Shown here piece after piece: positions 1 to 8,259 of a stretch of DNA of 64,000 nt. The notes beneath the pieces are model-generated. The model was not told where the DNA came from, ran no database searches, and worked only from the letters and a program-made list of their open reading frames with translations. The position numbers and the translations under genes were made by a program. Positions within the stretch are counted from its first letter, which is position 1; each line of letters opens with the position of its first letter. This stretch comes from an uncultured Bacteroidia bacterium (GTDB lineage Bacteria > Bacteroidota > Bacteroidia > Bacteroidales > UBA932): NCBI GenBank assembly GCA_902801885.1, contig CADCJX010000004.1, positions 12,912 to 76,911 of the forward strand, written 5' to 3'.

Positions 1-659
1 GACCGCTTGATTGCCATGACTGAGAGCTGTTCTGCCACCTTCACGGCAGCCTTGGCCAAGTCTTCGATGTGAAGTGCGAAATAACGCAGATGGAACTTTT
101 CACTTAACTTCAGGTCGTTGACCATATTGTGGAAAACAGTACGCTTGATCGACTGTGACAGCTTGACCGCTTCTTTCTCATAAAAATAGACCTTGTCCGT
201 GGTCTCAGCCACGTCTCCAGGCCTGGTGAAATAAGCCTTTGTCCCGGGTATCGTGCTTTCGACAGCCAAAGAGGCAAGTTCACTGAGCTTGACAAATTCC
301 TTGCGCAGTCCAGAGGGGACATTGGGACTTTCAATCTCAAACTGGACCAGATCAACACTTATTATAGAAATAATGTGGTCAAAACGCTCGAGAAGACGCA
401 TTATGTCTCCGCGGGAGCGGATCAGGTAGCCACGGGAATAAAGCGTACTTTCTATCTCACGGATAATTGCACCTGCCTCGGTTTCCAGGGATGCCATTGA
501 GGTAAGGTTCTCGATGAAGTTAGATTCATCCCTGTAGAGGTAATTCTTTACACCGTCGCGGAAAAGCAGCAGGGAATGATCCACTATGCCAAGAAGCTTG
601 TCAATGCTCCCGATAAGGTTGTCAGCCTTCTTCCTTGAGAATATGTCGAAGAGTCCCAT
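1..659 (-). CDS. DUF47/PhoU-like protein, partial (C-terminus outside window)
   Basis: The reading frame starts at an ATG (657-659) with MGLFDIFSRKKADNLI and stays open to the window edge, giving about 219 residues; only a few C-terminal residues can be missing, since the family is usually 205-225 residues long. The helical sequence (a DHSLLLFRDGVKNYL segment, then repeated heptad-like stretches such as ETEAGAIIREIEST) fits the DUF47 family of PhoU-like proteins. These usually sit next to a PitA-type phosphate transporter and are thought to modulate it in the cytoplasm. That partner gene would lie left of the window. Family assignment is by sequence pattern; the phosphate role is from family knowledge. 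Confidence 0.75.
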   Translation of the reverse strand, partial: MGLFDIFSRKKADNLIGSIDKLLGIVDHSLLLFRDGVKNYLYRDESNFIENLTSMASLETEAGAIIREIESTLYSRGYLIRSRGDIMRLLERFDHIISIISVDLVQFEIESPNVPSGLRKEFVKLSELASLAVESTIPGTKAYFTRPGDVAETTDKVYFYEKEAVKLSQSIKRTVFHNMVNDLKLSEKFHLRYFALHIEDLAKAAVKVAEQLSVMAIKR

Positions 660-679
660 ATAAATCTATATTGCTCTTG

Positions 680-710
680 TAATTATAGTAATTAACGACT
701 AAAATTCAAA
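680..710 (-). promoter_or_regulatory. Candidate promoter of the DUF47 gene
   Basis: On the minus strand a TTTG (707-710) is followed after exactly 19 bases by TATAATTA (680-687), about 20 bases upstream of the DUF47 start codon. The spacing matches the Bacteroidetes -33/-7 layout, but the -7 box has two mismatches to TAnnTTTG. Confidence 0.35.
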
Positions 711-722
711 AGCATGTAGAGA

Positions 723-761
723 AACAGAGTGGCCTGCATCGCCGATGCGGGCCACTCTGTT
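723..761. terminator. Strong hairpin between the M28 and DUF47 genes
   Basis: Arms AACAGAGTGGCC (723-734) and GGCCACTCTGTT (750-761) are perfect complements, and an inner GCATC/GATGC stem extends the hairpin. It lies 45 bases past the M28 stop codon. A transcript of the minus strand would continue with TTTCTC, a weak U-tract, so it is either a terminator of the peptidase gene or a 3'-end stabilising hairpin. Confidence 0.65.
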
Positions 762-805
762 AGGGGTGATATAGAGTTATTGTAGAGTTTTCAAAAAGGG
801 GGTAA

Positions 806-2362
806 CTATTCTTTGTAGAGCCCCTGGCGGGAGAGTTGGTGATCCAGGTTGGCAAGGCCGTACACTACCACTGCAGTCACTGTAGCTGAATGCTCCATAT
901 ACTCAGGAATGACCTTGTTGTAGATATCCCTTTCTGTGTGCCAGATCTCCTGGTACTCGAAATTGTAGCCCTTGGGATCAGACTCCTGGAAACCGATAGT
1001 GGGAACGCCGTTCATTGCAAAGTAGGCATGGTCGCTGCCGCCTGCACTCTTCGGACGTGGCTGGGGTTCACCGGGGCGCTTGTTGACAGTGAAAGGAACC
1101 TCAGGATCAAGATTCATTATAGGCTTGCAGATTTCAACATAGTCATCGTACATTGCAGGAGGGACAGTCACGCCAGTAGACATGAGAGGGCCACCGTCAC
1201 GGTTGATGTAGTTGGAGATCTTCTCAAGAGGAACGGTCTTGTTCTCGACAAAGAACTTGGAACCGAGCAGTCCGTACTCTTCACCTGTCCAGATGCAGAT
1301 CATTATCGAACGCTTCGGCTTCGCACCGGATGTTGCAAGAAGCCTGGCGACCTCCATGTTGAGACTCGTTCCGTTGCCGTCATCGACAGCACCGGTTCCG
1401 TTGTCGTAGGCGTCAAGATGACCACCCGTAAGGACATATTCATTGGGATACTTGCTTCCACGGATGATGCCGATGATGTTGTGGTACTTGACCGGTCCAC
1501 GGAAGAAGTGATTGCGGATGTCGAACTCAAGCTGGAAGATGTCCTTGCGCAGGACCTTCTCCTTGATAACCTTGAACTGTGCTTCGTCCAGGCAGATGTC
1601 GCAGACGGTGGGCAGGTTCTCCATCGTGATGCTGTAACAGTTGGCACGGTCATACATGACCCTGAGCGGAACTGCTGCCGAACGGATGAAACCGAGGACT
1701 CCGGCCTCGACCATCTCCTTGTAGAAAGGGGCGGTTACCTGCTTGTAGGGAAGCATCTCCTTGGGAGTCTCATCCCTGTGAGTCATGTTGTAACGACGGA
1801 TCTCCATGTTCTGGCGATCTATCTCCTCGTTCTGCTTGATGATCTCGGCGCGGTCCTGGTTGGCCTTGTCGGACCAGTCAATCGCCATGCCGGTGGAAGG
1901 TGCATCAAGAAGAACCCAGGCACCCTTGAGAGCGCCTTTCATCCTCTCGAATTCTCTTCTTGAATGAGGCTCAACCAGCACATGGCCAGTTTGCTTGCCA
2001 CGGGTAGGAGCCGTGTAGGCTGGGGTTCCGAAGTGAAGAGGGAAACCGTCTTCGCTGAGCATGCGGCCAAACCAGGGACCACGGTCGAAACCGACATTGA
2101 TTTCTCCGGCTTCCTGGACCATAACTTCAAGGCCCCATGATTCGAACTGCTCCTTGACCCAGGCCTCGGCATGAGTCAAGGCGGAAGATCCGACAGGACG
2201 GCCTCCGATGTAATTGGCCAGATGGTTCTCATGGACCATCACCTGATTGTCATTCTTTCCCGTCTCGATGATCTTCTTGACGGTCTTGTCCTGTGCCATG
2301 GAAGGCACAGCCATGGCGACGGCCACTACGGCCATCATCCAAAAACTGACGATTCTCTTCAT
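806..2362 (-). CDS. Exported M28-family zinc metallopeptidase
   Basis: A 518-residue protein with a Sec signal peptide (residues 1-23, cut after SMAQ), so it acts in the periplasm or beyond. Zinc-ligand motifs of peptidase family M28 are present in order: GGHLDAYD, VDDGNGT, WTGEEYGLLGS, NRDGG and, near the C-terminus, GGSDHAYFAMNG. An N-terminal lid or PA-like segment comes before the catalytic core, as in carboxypeptidase-Q-type members. It probably trims peptides from the N-terminal or dipeptide end; the exact specificity cannot be read. It is followed by a strong hairpin and stands apart from folD upstream by 72 bases, which contain a plausible promoter, so it seems to be its own transcription unit. 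Confidence 0.9.
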   Translation of the reverse strand: MKRIVSFWMMAVVAVAMAVPSMAQDKTVKKIIETGKNDNQVMVHENHLANYIGGRPVGSSALTHAEAWVKEQFESWGLEVMVQEAGEINVGFDRGPWFGRMLSEDGFPLHFGTPAYTAPTRGKQTGHVLVEPHSRREFERMKGALKGAWVLLDAPSTGMAIDWSDKANQDRAEIIKQNEEIDRQNMEIRRYNMTHRDETPKEMLPYKQVTAPFYKEMVEAGVLGFIRSAAVPLRVMYDRANCYSITMENLPTVCDICLDEAQFKVIKEKVLRKDIFQLEFDIRNHFFRGPVKYHNIIGIIRGSKYPNEYVLTGGHLDAYDNGTGAVDDGNGTSLNMEVARLLATSGAKPKRSIMICIWTGEEYGLLGSKFFVENKTVPLEKISNYINRDGGPLMSTGVTVPPAMYDDYVEICKPIMNLDPEVPFTVNKRPGEPQPRPKSAGGSDHAYFAMNGVPTIGFQESDPKGYNFEYQEIWHTERDIYNKVIPEYMEHSATVTAVVVYGLANLDHQLSRQGLYKE

Positions 2363-2401
2363 ATTGTACGGTTTGTAAAAGATTATTCCCTGTCGTTATT
2401 A

Positions 2402-2433
2402 CAAAGATTGGAAATAATCCGCAGAAAGACAAA
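2402..2433 (-). promoter_or_regulatory. Candidate promoter of the M28 peptidase gene
   Basis: Minus-strand TTTG (2430-2433) and AATCTTTG (2402-2409, one mismatch to TAnnTTTG) are 20 bases apart. The predicted start site lies about 35 bases from the start codon. The -33 box ends only two bases from the folD stop codon. Confidence 0.4.
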
Positions 2434-2434
2434 A

Positions 2435-3295
2435 TTACTTCTGTGTGAATCGATTCAAGAAGCACTGAATAGTGTTGGACATCAGGCAGCAGATAGTCAT
2501 CGGTCCGACTCCACCTGGAACTGGAGTGATCACGGATGCCTTCGGTTCGACTGAGGCGAAGTCCACGTCGCCGCAAAGCTTACCGTTCTCGTCCAAGTCC
2601 ATTCCGACGTCAATCACGGCCGCCCCTTCCTTGACCATGTCGCCCGTGACGAATTTGGCCTTGCCTATAGCAGCTACGAGGATGTCTGCCTGGCGGGTAA
2701 CCTCAGCCAGGTCCTTCGTGCGGGAGTGACAGATGGTCACGGTAGCGTTCCTGTCAAGAAGCAGCTTGGAAATAGGAAGTCCTACGATCTGGCTCCTGCC
2801 TAGAACGACCGCTTTCTTGCCTGCGATCTCGACATTCCCTTCCTCCAGAAGTTTGATGATGCCCATGGGGGTGCAGGGGACGACGCAGGTGTTGTTGGGG
2901 CGCTTCTGCCAGAGGGCGGCGGTATTCAGCGGGTGGAATCCGTCCACGTCCTTTTCCTTGGCAATAGCTTCGATAACCTTGGTCTCACTGATGTGCCTGG
3001 GGAGCGGCAGCTGTACCAGAATTCCGTCGACAGAGTCATCTGCATTGAGTTCTGCGATCCTGTCGAGGACTTCCTGCTCAGGAGTGTCTTCCGGGAGACG
3101 GTAGGTGGTGTGCTTGAAGCCGACTACGTCACAGGCCTTCTCCTTGTTGCGGACATAAGTCTGGCTTCCCGGATCGTTCCCGACCAGGATCACCACCAGA
3201 TGTGGCACCCTGCCGTATTTCCCGGGGAATTCAGCCACTTGCTCCGCCATCTCGGCCTTCAACTTGGCCGCCAGTTCTTTTCCGCTTATTACCAT
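2435..3295 (-). CDS. folD: Methylenetetrahydrofolate dehydrogenase/cyclohydrolase FolD
   Basis: A 286-residue cytoplasmic bifunctional enzyme that oxidises 5,10-methylene-THF to methenyl-THF and hydrolyses it to 10-formyl-THF, the formyl donor used by PurH. Length is normal for the family. Visible signatures are YVRNKEKAC with the catalytic lysine, DGILVQLPLP, KDVDGFHPLN, the Rossmann segment VVLGRSQIVGLPISKLL and the C-terminal PGGVGPMT. It lies downstream of purD on the same strand but is separated by about 170 bases, so it may have its own promoter. Its place beside purD and purH fits the need for formyl-THF in purine synthesis. Confidence 0.97.
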   Translation of the reverse strand: MVISGKELAAKLKAEMAEQVAEFPGKYGRVPHLVVILVGNDPGSQTYVRNKEKACDVVGFKHTTYRLPEDTPEQEVLDRIAELNADDSVDGILVQLPLPRHISETKVIEAIAKEKDVDGFHPLNTAALWQKRPNNTCVVPCTPMGIIKLLEEGNVEIAGKKAVVLGRSQIVGLPISKLLLDRNATVTICHSRTKDLAEVTRQADILVAAIGKAKFVTGDMVKEGAAVIDVGMDLDENGKLCGDVDFASVEPKASVITPVPGGVGPMTICCLMSNTIQCFLNRFTQK

Positions 3296-3442
3296 CGCAT
3301 TTTACAACTTATTATTATTCAATTACTTCCTAAAATCGCCTAGACAATTAACCTTTGCGTTTTTTGTTATTCCCTGTACTTCAACAACTTACGAAAAACA
3401 GTATAGACACGACTAAAGTGCCTTTCAATCATTATGGGCTTC

Positions 3443-3472
3443 TGTCATTCTGAGCGAAGCAAAGAATCTCAC
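3443..3472 (+). repeat. 30-base dispersed repeat, copy 1, at the purD 3' end
   Basis: This 30-base block matches 9975-10004 at 25 of 30 positions, in the same orientation on the plus strand. Its core reads CTGAGCGAAGCAAAG. The purD stop codon (3469-3471) lies inside it, so the element supplies the last base of the final leucine codon region and the stop. The 170-base purD-folD gap shows nothing else clear. Confidence 0.7.
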
Positions 3473-4908
3473 AGCACCCAATGCCCAATATCAGTCCGGT
3501 AGAACAGATTCTCGCATTGGATCTTCCTCACAGCCGCCAGCGCCTTGTCCCTGGCCTCCTTAAGGTCCTTTCCGGAACCGACCACCATAAGTACCCTGCC
3601 TCCTGCTGTAACATACTTTGCAGTCGATGGAATACTCGCCTGTTCGGACGCCTTCGTGCCCATGTGGTAGATACGGATGGCGGGATCTGCCAAAGCATCC
3701 TCGAGACCTGTGATCTCGAAGCCCTTCGAATATGATCCCGGATAGCCATTGGAAGCCATCACGAAACCGAGGGTCGCCTCGTCGGACCATTTAAGCTCAG
3801 GCATCATTGCAGAAGCAGGGACAGTAAGTCCTTCCATCGCAATCGTTCCTTCCGGTAGTTCCGGAGCAGAACCGCCTTCGGCTATGGCGCAGAAGATTTC
3901 GAATATGTCAGTCTTGAGTCTCGGCAGGACAACTTCGGTCTCAGGATCACCGAAACGGCAGTTGAATTCCACTACCTTGATGCCCTGCGGAGTCTTCATG
4001 AGCCCGCCGTAAAGGACGCCTTTGAACGGGCAGCCTTCAGCCACCATGCCGGCTGCGACAGGCTTCATGATCTTCTCGAGGGCATATTCATAATCCTCAT
4101 CGGTGATGAAAGGGAGCGGGGAATATGCTCCCATGCCTCCGGTGTTGGGACCTTTGTCGCCATCAAAGGCACGCTTGTGGTCCTGGGACAGGACCATCGG
4201 GAAAACCTCCTCACCGCAGACAAAGCACAGGAAGGAAAACTCGGGACCTGTCATGAACTCCTCGACAACGACCTTTCCGTGGCCGAACTTGTCGTCCAGA
4301 AGCATATCCTTGAGAGCTGCCTCGGCTTCTGCCATGGACTCTACGATCACAACGCCTTTTCCGGCTGCCAGGCCGTCATACTTCAGGACAACCGGCATCA
4401 TCTGTCTGCGGACATATTCCAAGGTCTCCTCATATTTGTCGAAAGTCTTGTAGGCTGCAGTTGGCACCTCGTATTTCTCCATCAATCGCTTTGCGAAGTC
4501 CTTGCTGGACTCGATGGTCGCGGCGGCCTTGGTGGGACCGAAAATCGGCTGTCCGGCGGCAGTGAACAAATCGACGATTCCCGCTGACAGAGAGGCCTCG
4601 GGGCCTACGACAGTGAGGTCGATACCTTTCTCCTTGACGAATCCGAGAAGTTTGTCCACCTCCGTGTCCTTGATCGGGACGCATTCAGCCTGGGCGGCGA
4701 TTCCGGCGTTTCCGGGAGCACAATATATCTTGCCGACATGGCTCGAACGGGACAGCGCGTCTACTATCGCATGTTCGCGACCACCTCCGCCGACGACAAG
4801 CACTTTTGCGTCATTCAAAGCGGACATCCTGAGGCGGAATTCATCAAAGGCTTTCTTGTCGATTTCGACGTTGCTGTTCTTCCAAGGTAGCAAAGCGTTG
4901 ATTCCCAT
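3469..4908 (-). CDS. purD: Phosphoribosylamine-glycine ligase PurD
   Basis: GAR synthetase joins glycine to phosphoribosylamine using ATP, the second step of purine synthesis. The N-domain signature VLVVGGGGREHAIVDAL, the ATP-grasp segments (VLKYDGLAAGKGV, GPEFSFLCF) and the C-terminal YRTDIGHWVL are present. The frame is 479 residues, longer than the usual 420-430, because about 27 residues precede MSALNDAKVLVV. The first ATG, 6 bases after purH, has AGGAA about 6 bases upstream; the internal ATG (4825-4827) is an alternative start. It is cotranscribed with purH. The stop codon lies inside a dispersed 30-base repeat. Confidence 0.95.
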   Translation of the reverse strand: MGINALLPWKNSNVEIDKKAFDEFRLRMSALNDAKVLVVGGGGREHAIVDALSRSSHVGKIYCAPGNAGIAAQAECVPIKDTEVDKLLGFVKEKGIDLTVVGPEASLSAGIVDLFTAAGQPIFGPTKAAATIESSKDFAKRLMEKYEVPTAAYKTFDKYEETLEYVRRQMMPVVLKYDGLAAGKGVVIVESMAEAEAALKDMLLDDKFGHGKVVVEEFMTGPEFSFLCFVCGEEVFPMVLSQDHKRAFDGDKGPNTGGMGAYSPLPFITDEDYEYALEKIMKPVAAGMVAEGCPFKGVLYGGLMKTPQGIKVVEFNCRFGDPETEVVLPRLKTDIFEIFCAIAEGGSAPELPEGTIAMEGLTVPASAMMPELKWSDEATLGFVMASNGYPGSYSKGFEITGLEDALADPAIRIYHMGTKASEQASIPSTAKYVTAGGRVLMVVGSGKDLKEARDKALAAVRKIQCENLFYRTDIGHWVL

Positions 4909-4914
4909 ATATTC

Positions 4915-6522
4915 CTAATGTTTGAAGTGTCTTTCTCCGGTGAAGAGCATGGCGATGCCTAGCTCGTTGCATTTCTTGATGGAGTCCTCGTCGCGGATCG
5001 AGCCGCCGGGCTGGACTATGGCCTTGACGCCGTACTCGGCTGCCAGTGTCACGCAGTCGTCAAACGGAAAGAACGCATCTGAGGCCAGCACGAGTTGCGG
5101 CCGGACAGCCGCTCCGGCACGGCGAAGTCCATCCTCGCTTTGCTGCGGCTGAGTATCGCCTTTACCGGACGGCTGTTCCGGCATGAAGGCTACAGCGTGC
5201 TTCAGGGCGATTTCCGCGCTGCCGACTCGGTTCATCTGGCCGGCACCTACGCCGAGGAGCATACCTCCACAACCGACGGCGATCGCATTGGACTTGACGT
5301 GCTTCACCATCTTCCAGGTGAATTCAAGGTCGCGCATCTGTTCCTCGGTGGGCTTCGTCTCGGTGACGCACTGGTCGAGAGAGAGAGGACAAACCGATAG
5401 GTCCTGGTTCTGGACAAGCAGCCCTCCGTTCACGCTGACGCAGCTCAACTGCTCCTTAACCTCGACCCCCATCTCGACCTTCAATACCCTCAGGTTCTTC
5501 TTCGTACAGAGAAGTTCGAGGGCGTCCGGAGCGAATGAAGGGGCCATAACGATCTCAAGGAATATGGGCTTGAGCATCTGGGCAGTCTCCAGGTCGACCT
5601 CGCGGTTGAAGGCCACGATGCCTCCGAAGATGGAAGTCTTGTCACCCTCGTAGGCCTTCGTCCAAGCCTCGGCTATGGTCTCGCCAACACCTGCACCGCA
5701 GGGATTCATGTGCTTGAGACCGACCGCGAAAGGTTTATCGGTGAACTCACGGACGATATTGAGGGCTGCGTTGGCGTCCTGTATATTATTATAGGACAAC
5801 TCTTTGCCATTAAGCTGCTCGGCAGTGGCCAATGAATACGGAGCCTTCTTCAAGGTCTTGTAGAACTTGGCTTCCTGGTGTGGATTCTCCCCATATCGAA
5901 GGGGCTGGCAGATGTCATATTCAAGGAAAAGCTTCTCGGGAAGTCCGGCCTGGGGGCGCATCCACGAGGCTATGGCCATGTCGTACTCGGCAGTATGTGT
6001 GTAGGCCTTTGCTGACAGCTTGAGACGGGTCTCGCGTGAGGTGTGGCCATCGGCTTTCAGTTCGTCGATGACAACCGCATAGTCTTCGGGGTTTACGACG
6101 ATCGTGACGCTCTCCCAGTTCTTGGCGGCACTGCGGACCATGGAGGGACCGCCGATGTCAATGTGCTCGATGGCGTCCTCCATCGTCACGTCCGGTTTTG
6201 CAACCGTCTCGCGGAAAGGATAGAGGTTGACGCACACGAGGTCGATGGTTTCGATCCCGTTCTCTTCAAGCTGGCGCATGTGGTCCGGAAGGTCACGACG
6301 GGCCAGAAGGGCTCCGTGGATCTTCGGATGGAGGGTCTTGACCCTGCCGTCGCAGATCTCCGGGAAGCCGGTCACGTCGCTTACGCTGGTGACGGGCAGT
6401 CCTGCCTCTTTCAACATCTTCATCGTCCCGCTGGTGGAAAGCAACTCCCAACCCAACGACACAAGTTCGCGGGCGAATTCAACCACGCCCGTCTTGTCGC
6501 TAACACTGATTAATGCCCTCAT
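4915..6522 (-). CDS. purH: AICAR transformylase/IMP cyclohydrolase PurH with an in-frame insertion
   Basis: This bifunctional enzyme performs the last two steps of IMP synthesis. The N-terminal cyclohydrolase domain starts MRALISVSDKTGVVEFA with STSGT nearby, and the formyltransferase domain carries KHMNPCGAGVG and SNAIAVGCGGM. The length, 535 residues, exceeds the usual ~510. The excess lies between SAEIALKHA and LASDAFFPFDDCV, where about 26 extra residues rich in Q, G and R are encoded by a pair of inverted hairpins (5100-5182). The conserved ASDAFFPF segment resumes intact afterwards, so the enzyme is probably active, with a surface loop. purD follows 6 bases downstream. Confidence 0.97.
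   Translation of the reverse strand: MRALISVSDKTGVVEFARELVSLGWELLSTSGTMKMLKEAGLPVTSVSDVTGFPEICDGRVKTLHPKIHGALLARRDLPDHMRQLEENGIETIDLVCVNLYPFRETVAKPDVTMEDAIEHIDIGGPSMVRSAAKNWESVTIVVNPEDYAVVIDELKADGHTSRETRLKLSAKAYTHTAEYDMAIASWMRPQAGLPEKLFLEYDICQPLRYGENPHQEAKFYKTLKKAPYSLATAEQLNGKELSYNNIQDANAALNIVREFTDKPFAVGLKHMNPCGAGVGETIAEAWTKAYEGDKTSIFGGIVAFNREVDLETAQMLKPIFLEIVMAPSFAPDALELLCTKKNLRVLKVEMGVEVKEQLSCVSVNGGLLVQNQDLSVCPLSLDQCVTETKPTEEQMRDLEFTWKMVKHVKSNAIAVGCGGMLLGVGAGQMNRVGSAEIALKHAVAFMPEQPSGKGDTQPQQSEDGLRRAGAAVRPQLVLASDAFFPFDDCVTLAAEYGVKAIVQPGGSIRDEDSIKKCNELGIAMLFTGERHFKH
5100..5182. repeat. REP-like inverted hairpin pair inside purH
   Basis: Left arm 5100-5117 and the reverse complement of right arm 5165-5182 match except for two single-base gaps. 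Each arm is itself a hairpin: CCGGA-CAGCCGC-TCCGG on the left and CCGGA-CGGCTGT-TCCGG on the right. The layout is that of a REP doublet (BIME-like). The insertion keeps the purH frame open and adds residues about 447-475. Confidence 0.7.
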
Positions 6523-6545
6523 GAAATGATCATTTTCTTAACTTA

Positions 6546-6553
6546 CAAATTTA
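6546..6553 (-). promoter_or_regulatory. -7 box of the purH-purD operon
   Basis: Minus-strand TAAATTTG, a perfect TAnnTTTG, lies 24 bases upstream of the purH start codon. No convincing TTTG was seen at the -33 position. The same TAAATTTG octamer is found upstream of purM and rnr. Confidence 0.4.
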
Positions 6554-6588
6554 GCGATTTCAAGGATTAATTTCAGCATCTTTCGTAA

Positions 6589-6696
6589 CAATTCACTGAC
6601 ATTCCATGGTTGGACATGGGACAGCTCCTGAGCCTTCCCTTTATCATCGTAGGAATATATTTCTTATTCAGGAAGAGAGGAATGGCTACGCCGTGA
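6589..6696 (+). pseudogene. 3' remnant of lgt (prolipoprotein diacylglyceryl transferase)
   Basis: Immediately after a TAA (6586-6588), 35 codons read QFTDIPW, then LDMGQLLSLPFIIVGIYFLF and RKRGMATP before TGA (6694-6696). The string MGQLLSxPFIxxGIxFL is the typical last membrane helix of Bacteroidetes Lgt. No upstream Lgt sequence could be read in any frame before the purH start, so this looks like the tail of a lost gene. It overlaps the 3' end of the radical-SAM gene on the other strand by 11 bases. The call rests on motif recall of one helix. Confidence 0.5.
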
Positions 6697-7756
6697 TCCT
6701 TTTCATGTGGCAGAGCATGAGCTTGCCGTCGGAGTCGCGGAGGTGCATGCCGTTGCCTTCGCACCATTTCCACCACTTGCAGTCCCCGCACTCATCCTTC
6801 TTCATCCAGGAACGGTCCCTGTAGGGCTGGAACCGGTTCTGCCAGACATCCCAGAAATCGTCTTTGTAGATGTTACCCTGGTGATAGTCCGAACGGATGC
6901 TGGTACATGCAGAGATCGAACCGTCGATCAGGACGGAGCCGACTGTCACGCCGGCCTGGCAGGTGTAGAAATGATCCCGGACCTCACCTTCGTAATGGCC
7001 AAGGAAACCTTCGCATCCGAAGCTGGCTTTGATCCTGCCCTCCTTGCGGGTCTCCTTGATGAAGTCCAGAAGGCCCCTGAACATCTCGGCAGGAAGCTGG
7101 AGGTCAGGGTCCTGGGCGGCACGGCCGGTCGGGAATATGGAGAAAAGCCTCCAGTTCTTAAGCCCCAGGCTTATAAGGTACTCCTTGATCTTCGGAAGCT
7201 CCGAAAAATTGCGCCTGTTGACGCAGGTCACCACGTCGAAGGCGATGGCATTCGAATCCACAACCATCTTGATGGCCCTGGAGGCCCGTTCGAAACTGTT
7301 CGGCATGCCTCGGAGCCAATCATGGTTCTCCTGGAGGCCGTCCAGGCTGATGGTCATTGAATGGAGCCCTGAGCGCAGGAGCCGGGAATATCTTTCCGGC
7401 GTAAGGCCGTAGGCATTAGTGACCATGCCCCAAGGGAAGCCTCGTGAATATATTCCTTTACCACATTCTTCGAGATCGGGGCGCATGGTGGGTTCGCCGC
7501 CGGAGACGATGACGAAGACCTTATGGGGGTCGGTGTGAGTAGCTATTCCGTCAAGGACCTTGAAGAAGTCCTCCTTGGGCATGTCAGGCGTGTTCGCGAT
7601 CTGCTTGCAGTCGCTTCCGCAATGGCGGCACTTCAGGTTGCAGCGCAAAGTACTCTCCCAAAAGAGCTGCAGCAGCGGATGATCCGCCGTCTCGGACTTC
7701 CTGATGGAGGCCGCAATGTCCAATGCAATCCTCCTTCTGAGCGATACTTCTGCCAT
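6686..7756 (-). CDS. Radical SAM enzyme of an rSAM/lipoprotein pair
   Basis: A 356-residue radical SAM protein. The CxxxCxxC iron-sulfur motif is in TLRCNLKCRHCGSDC, followed by SGGEPTMR, which binds S-adenosylmethionine. A C-terminal SPASM/twitch-like cysteine set follows (TCQAGVTVGS, ACTSIRSDYHQGNI, DECGDCKWWKWCEGNG, LMLCHM), which would bind auxiliary clusters. The start codon overlaps the stop of the upstream lipoprotein gene by one base (TAATG), so the two are translationally coupled. The layout matches the Bacteroidetes rSAM/lipoprotein system described as protein families TIGR04133/TIGR04134, in which the enzyme is expected to modify its lipoprotein partner. Substrate and product are unknown. 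Confidence 0.85.
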   Translation of the reverse strand: MAEVSLRRRIALDIAASIRKSETADHPLLQLFWESTLRCNLKCRHCGSDCKQIANTPDMPKEDFFKVLDGIATHTDPHKVFVIVSGGEPTMRPDLEECGKGIYSRGFPWGMVTNAYGLTPERYSRLLRSGLHSMTISLDGLQENHDWLRGMPNSFERASRAIKMVVDSNAIAFDVVTCVNRRNFSELPKIKEYLISLGLKNWRLFSIFPTGRAAQDPDLQLPAEMFRGLLDFIKETRKEGRIKASFGCEGFLGHYEGEVRDHFYTCQAGVTVGSVLIDGSISACTSIRSDYHQGNIYKDDFWDVWQNRFQPYRDRSWMKKDECGDCKWWKWCEGNGMHLRDSDGKLMLCHMKRITA

Positions 7757-8205
7757 TACTTCTTTTTGAGTTTATGGGTGCCGGAGACGGTCTTTTCCCC
7801 TGTGTACCAATGCTTGTCCCCTTCCTTTGTCTGAACAGGCTTGAAGTCGGCACTGTCCTTTGCGAAAACACCGGTAGTGTCCTCGAAGATCACCCGGACA
7901 TCATCTATCCAGGAATGGTCATATATCTTGACTGCCTTACCGGATTCGTCTGTCAAAATAGCCCCCAACTCCTGTCGTCTGATGTCATAGTTCGATGGGT
8001 GCAGAATGACTGGTGAAACATGGATGTCTTTCAAGGGAGAACCTGACTCATCAGTCACTTTGATGTCAACCTTGAATTCGCCATGCGGTGTGCCATACTC
8101 GCACATAATCGGACCGTCAATGATTTCTCCACAGGAAGAGAAACCCAGAAAGCCAAGCACAACAGCACCGAAGGAGGAAAGGAGTTTGTGGAAAAGAGTT
8201 TTCAT
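7756..8205 (-). CDS. Small lipoprotein partner of the radical SAM enzyme
   Basis: A 149-residue lipoprotein with signal segment and lipobox LGFSSC (cysteine about residue 25). After a short linker comes MCEYGTPHGEFKVDIKVTD and then a Ig/transthyretin-like beta fold (DESGSPLKDIHV, ILTDESGKA). The sequence and the overlap with the radical SAM gene match the lipoprotein half of the rSAM/lipoprotein system. The conserved MCxYGxP segment directly after the lipid anchor is the obvious candidate site for modification, but that is inference. Charged C-terminus (THKLKKK). It lies 54 bases downstream of purM on the same strand and may be read through from it. Confidence 0.8.
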   Translation of the reverse strand: MKTLFHKLLSSFGAVVLGFLGFSSCGEIIDGPIMCEYGTPHGEFKVDIKVTDESGSPLKDIHVSPVILHPSNYDIRRQELGAILTDESGKAVKIYDHSWIDDVRVIFEDTTGVFAKDSADFKPVQTKEGDKHWYTGEKTVSGTHKLKKK

Positions 8206-8259
8206 TATCGAATCATTCAGTTACACTTCTCTAAATCCACAAAACTCGAAACCTTGCAT

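Noticed and set aside
2386..3380. Shared 11-mer TTATTCCCTGT upstream of both the M28 gene and folD
   Set aside because: Only two copies, at different distances from the start codons and with no palindrome. Chance cannot be excluded.
5095..5190. purH insertion as an intein or frameshift artefact
   Set aside because: It is far too short for an intein, lacks splice residues, and the frame and conserved blocks on both sides are intact.
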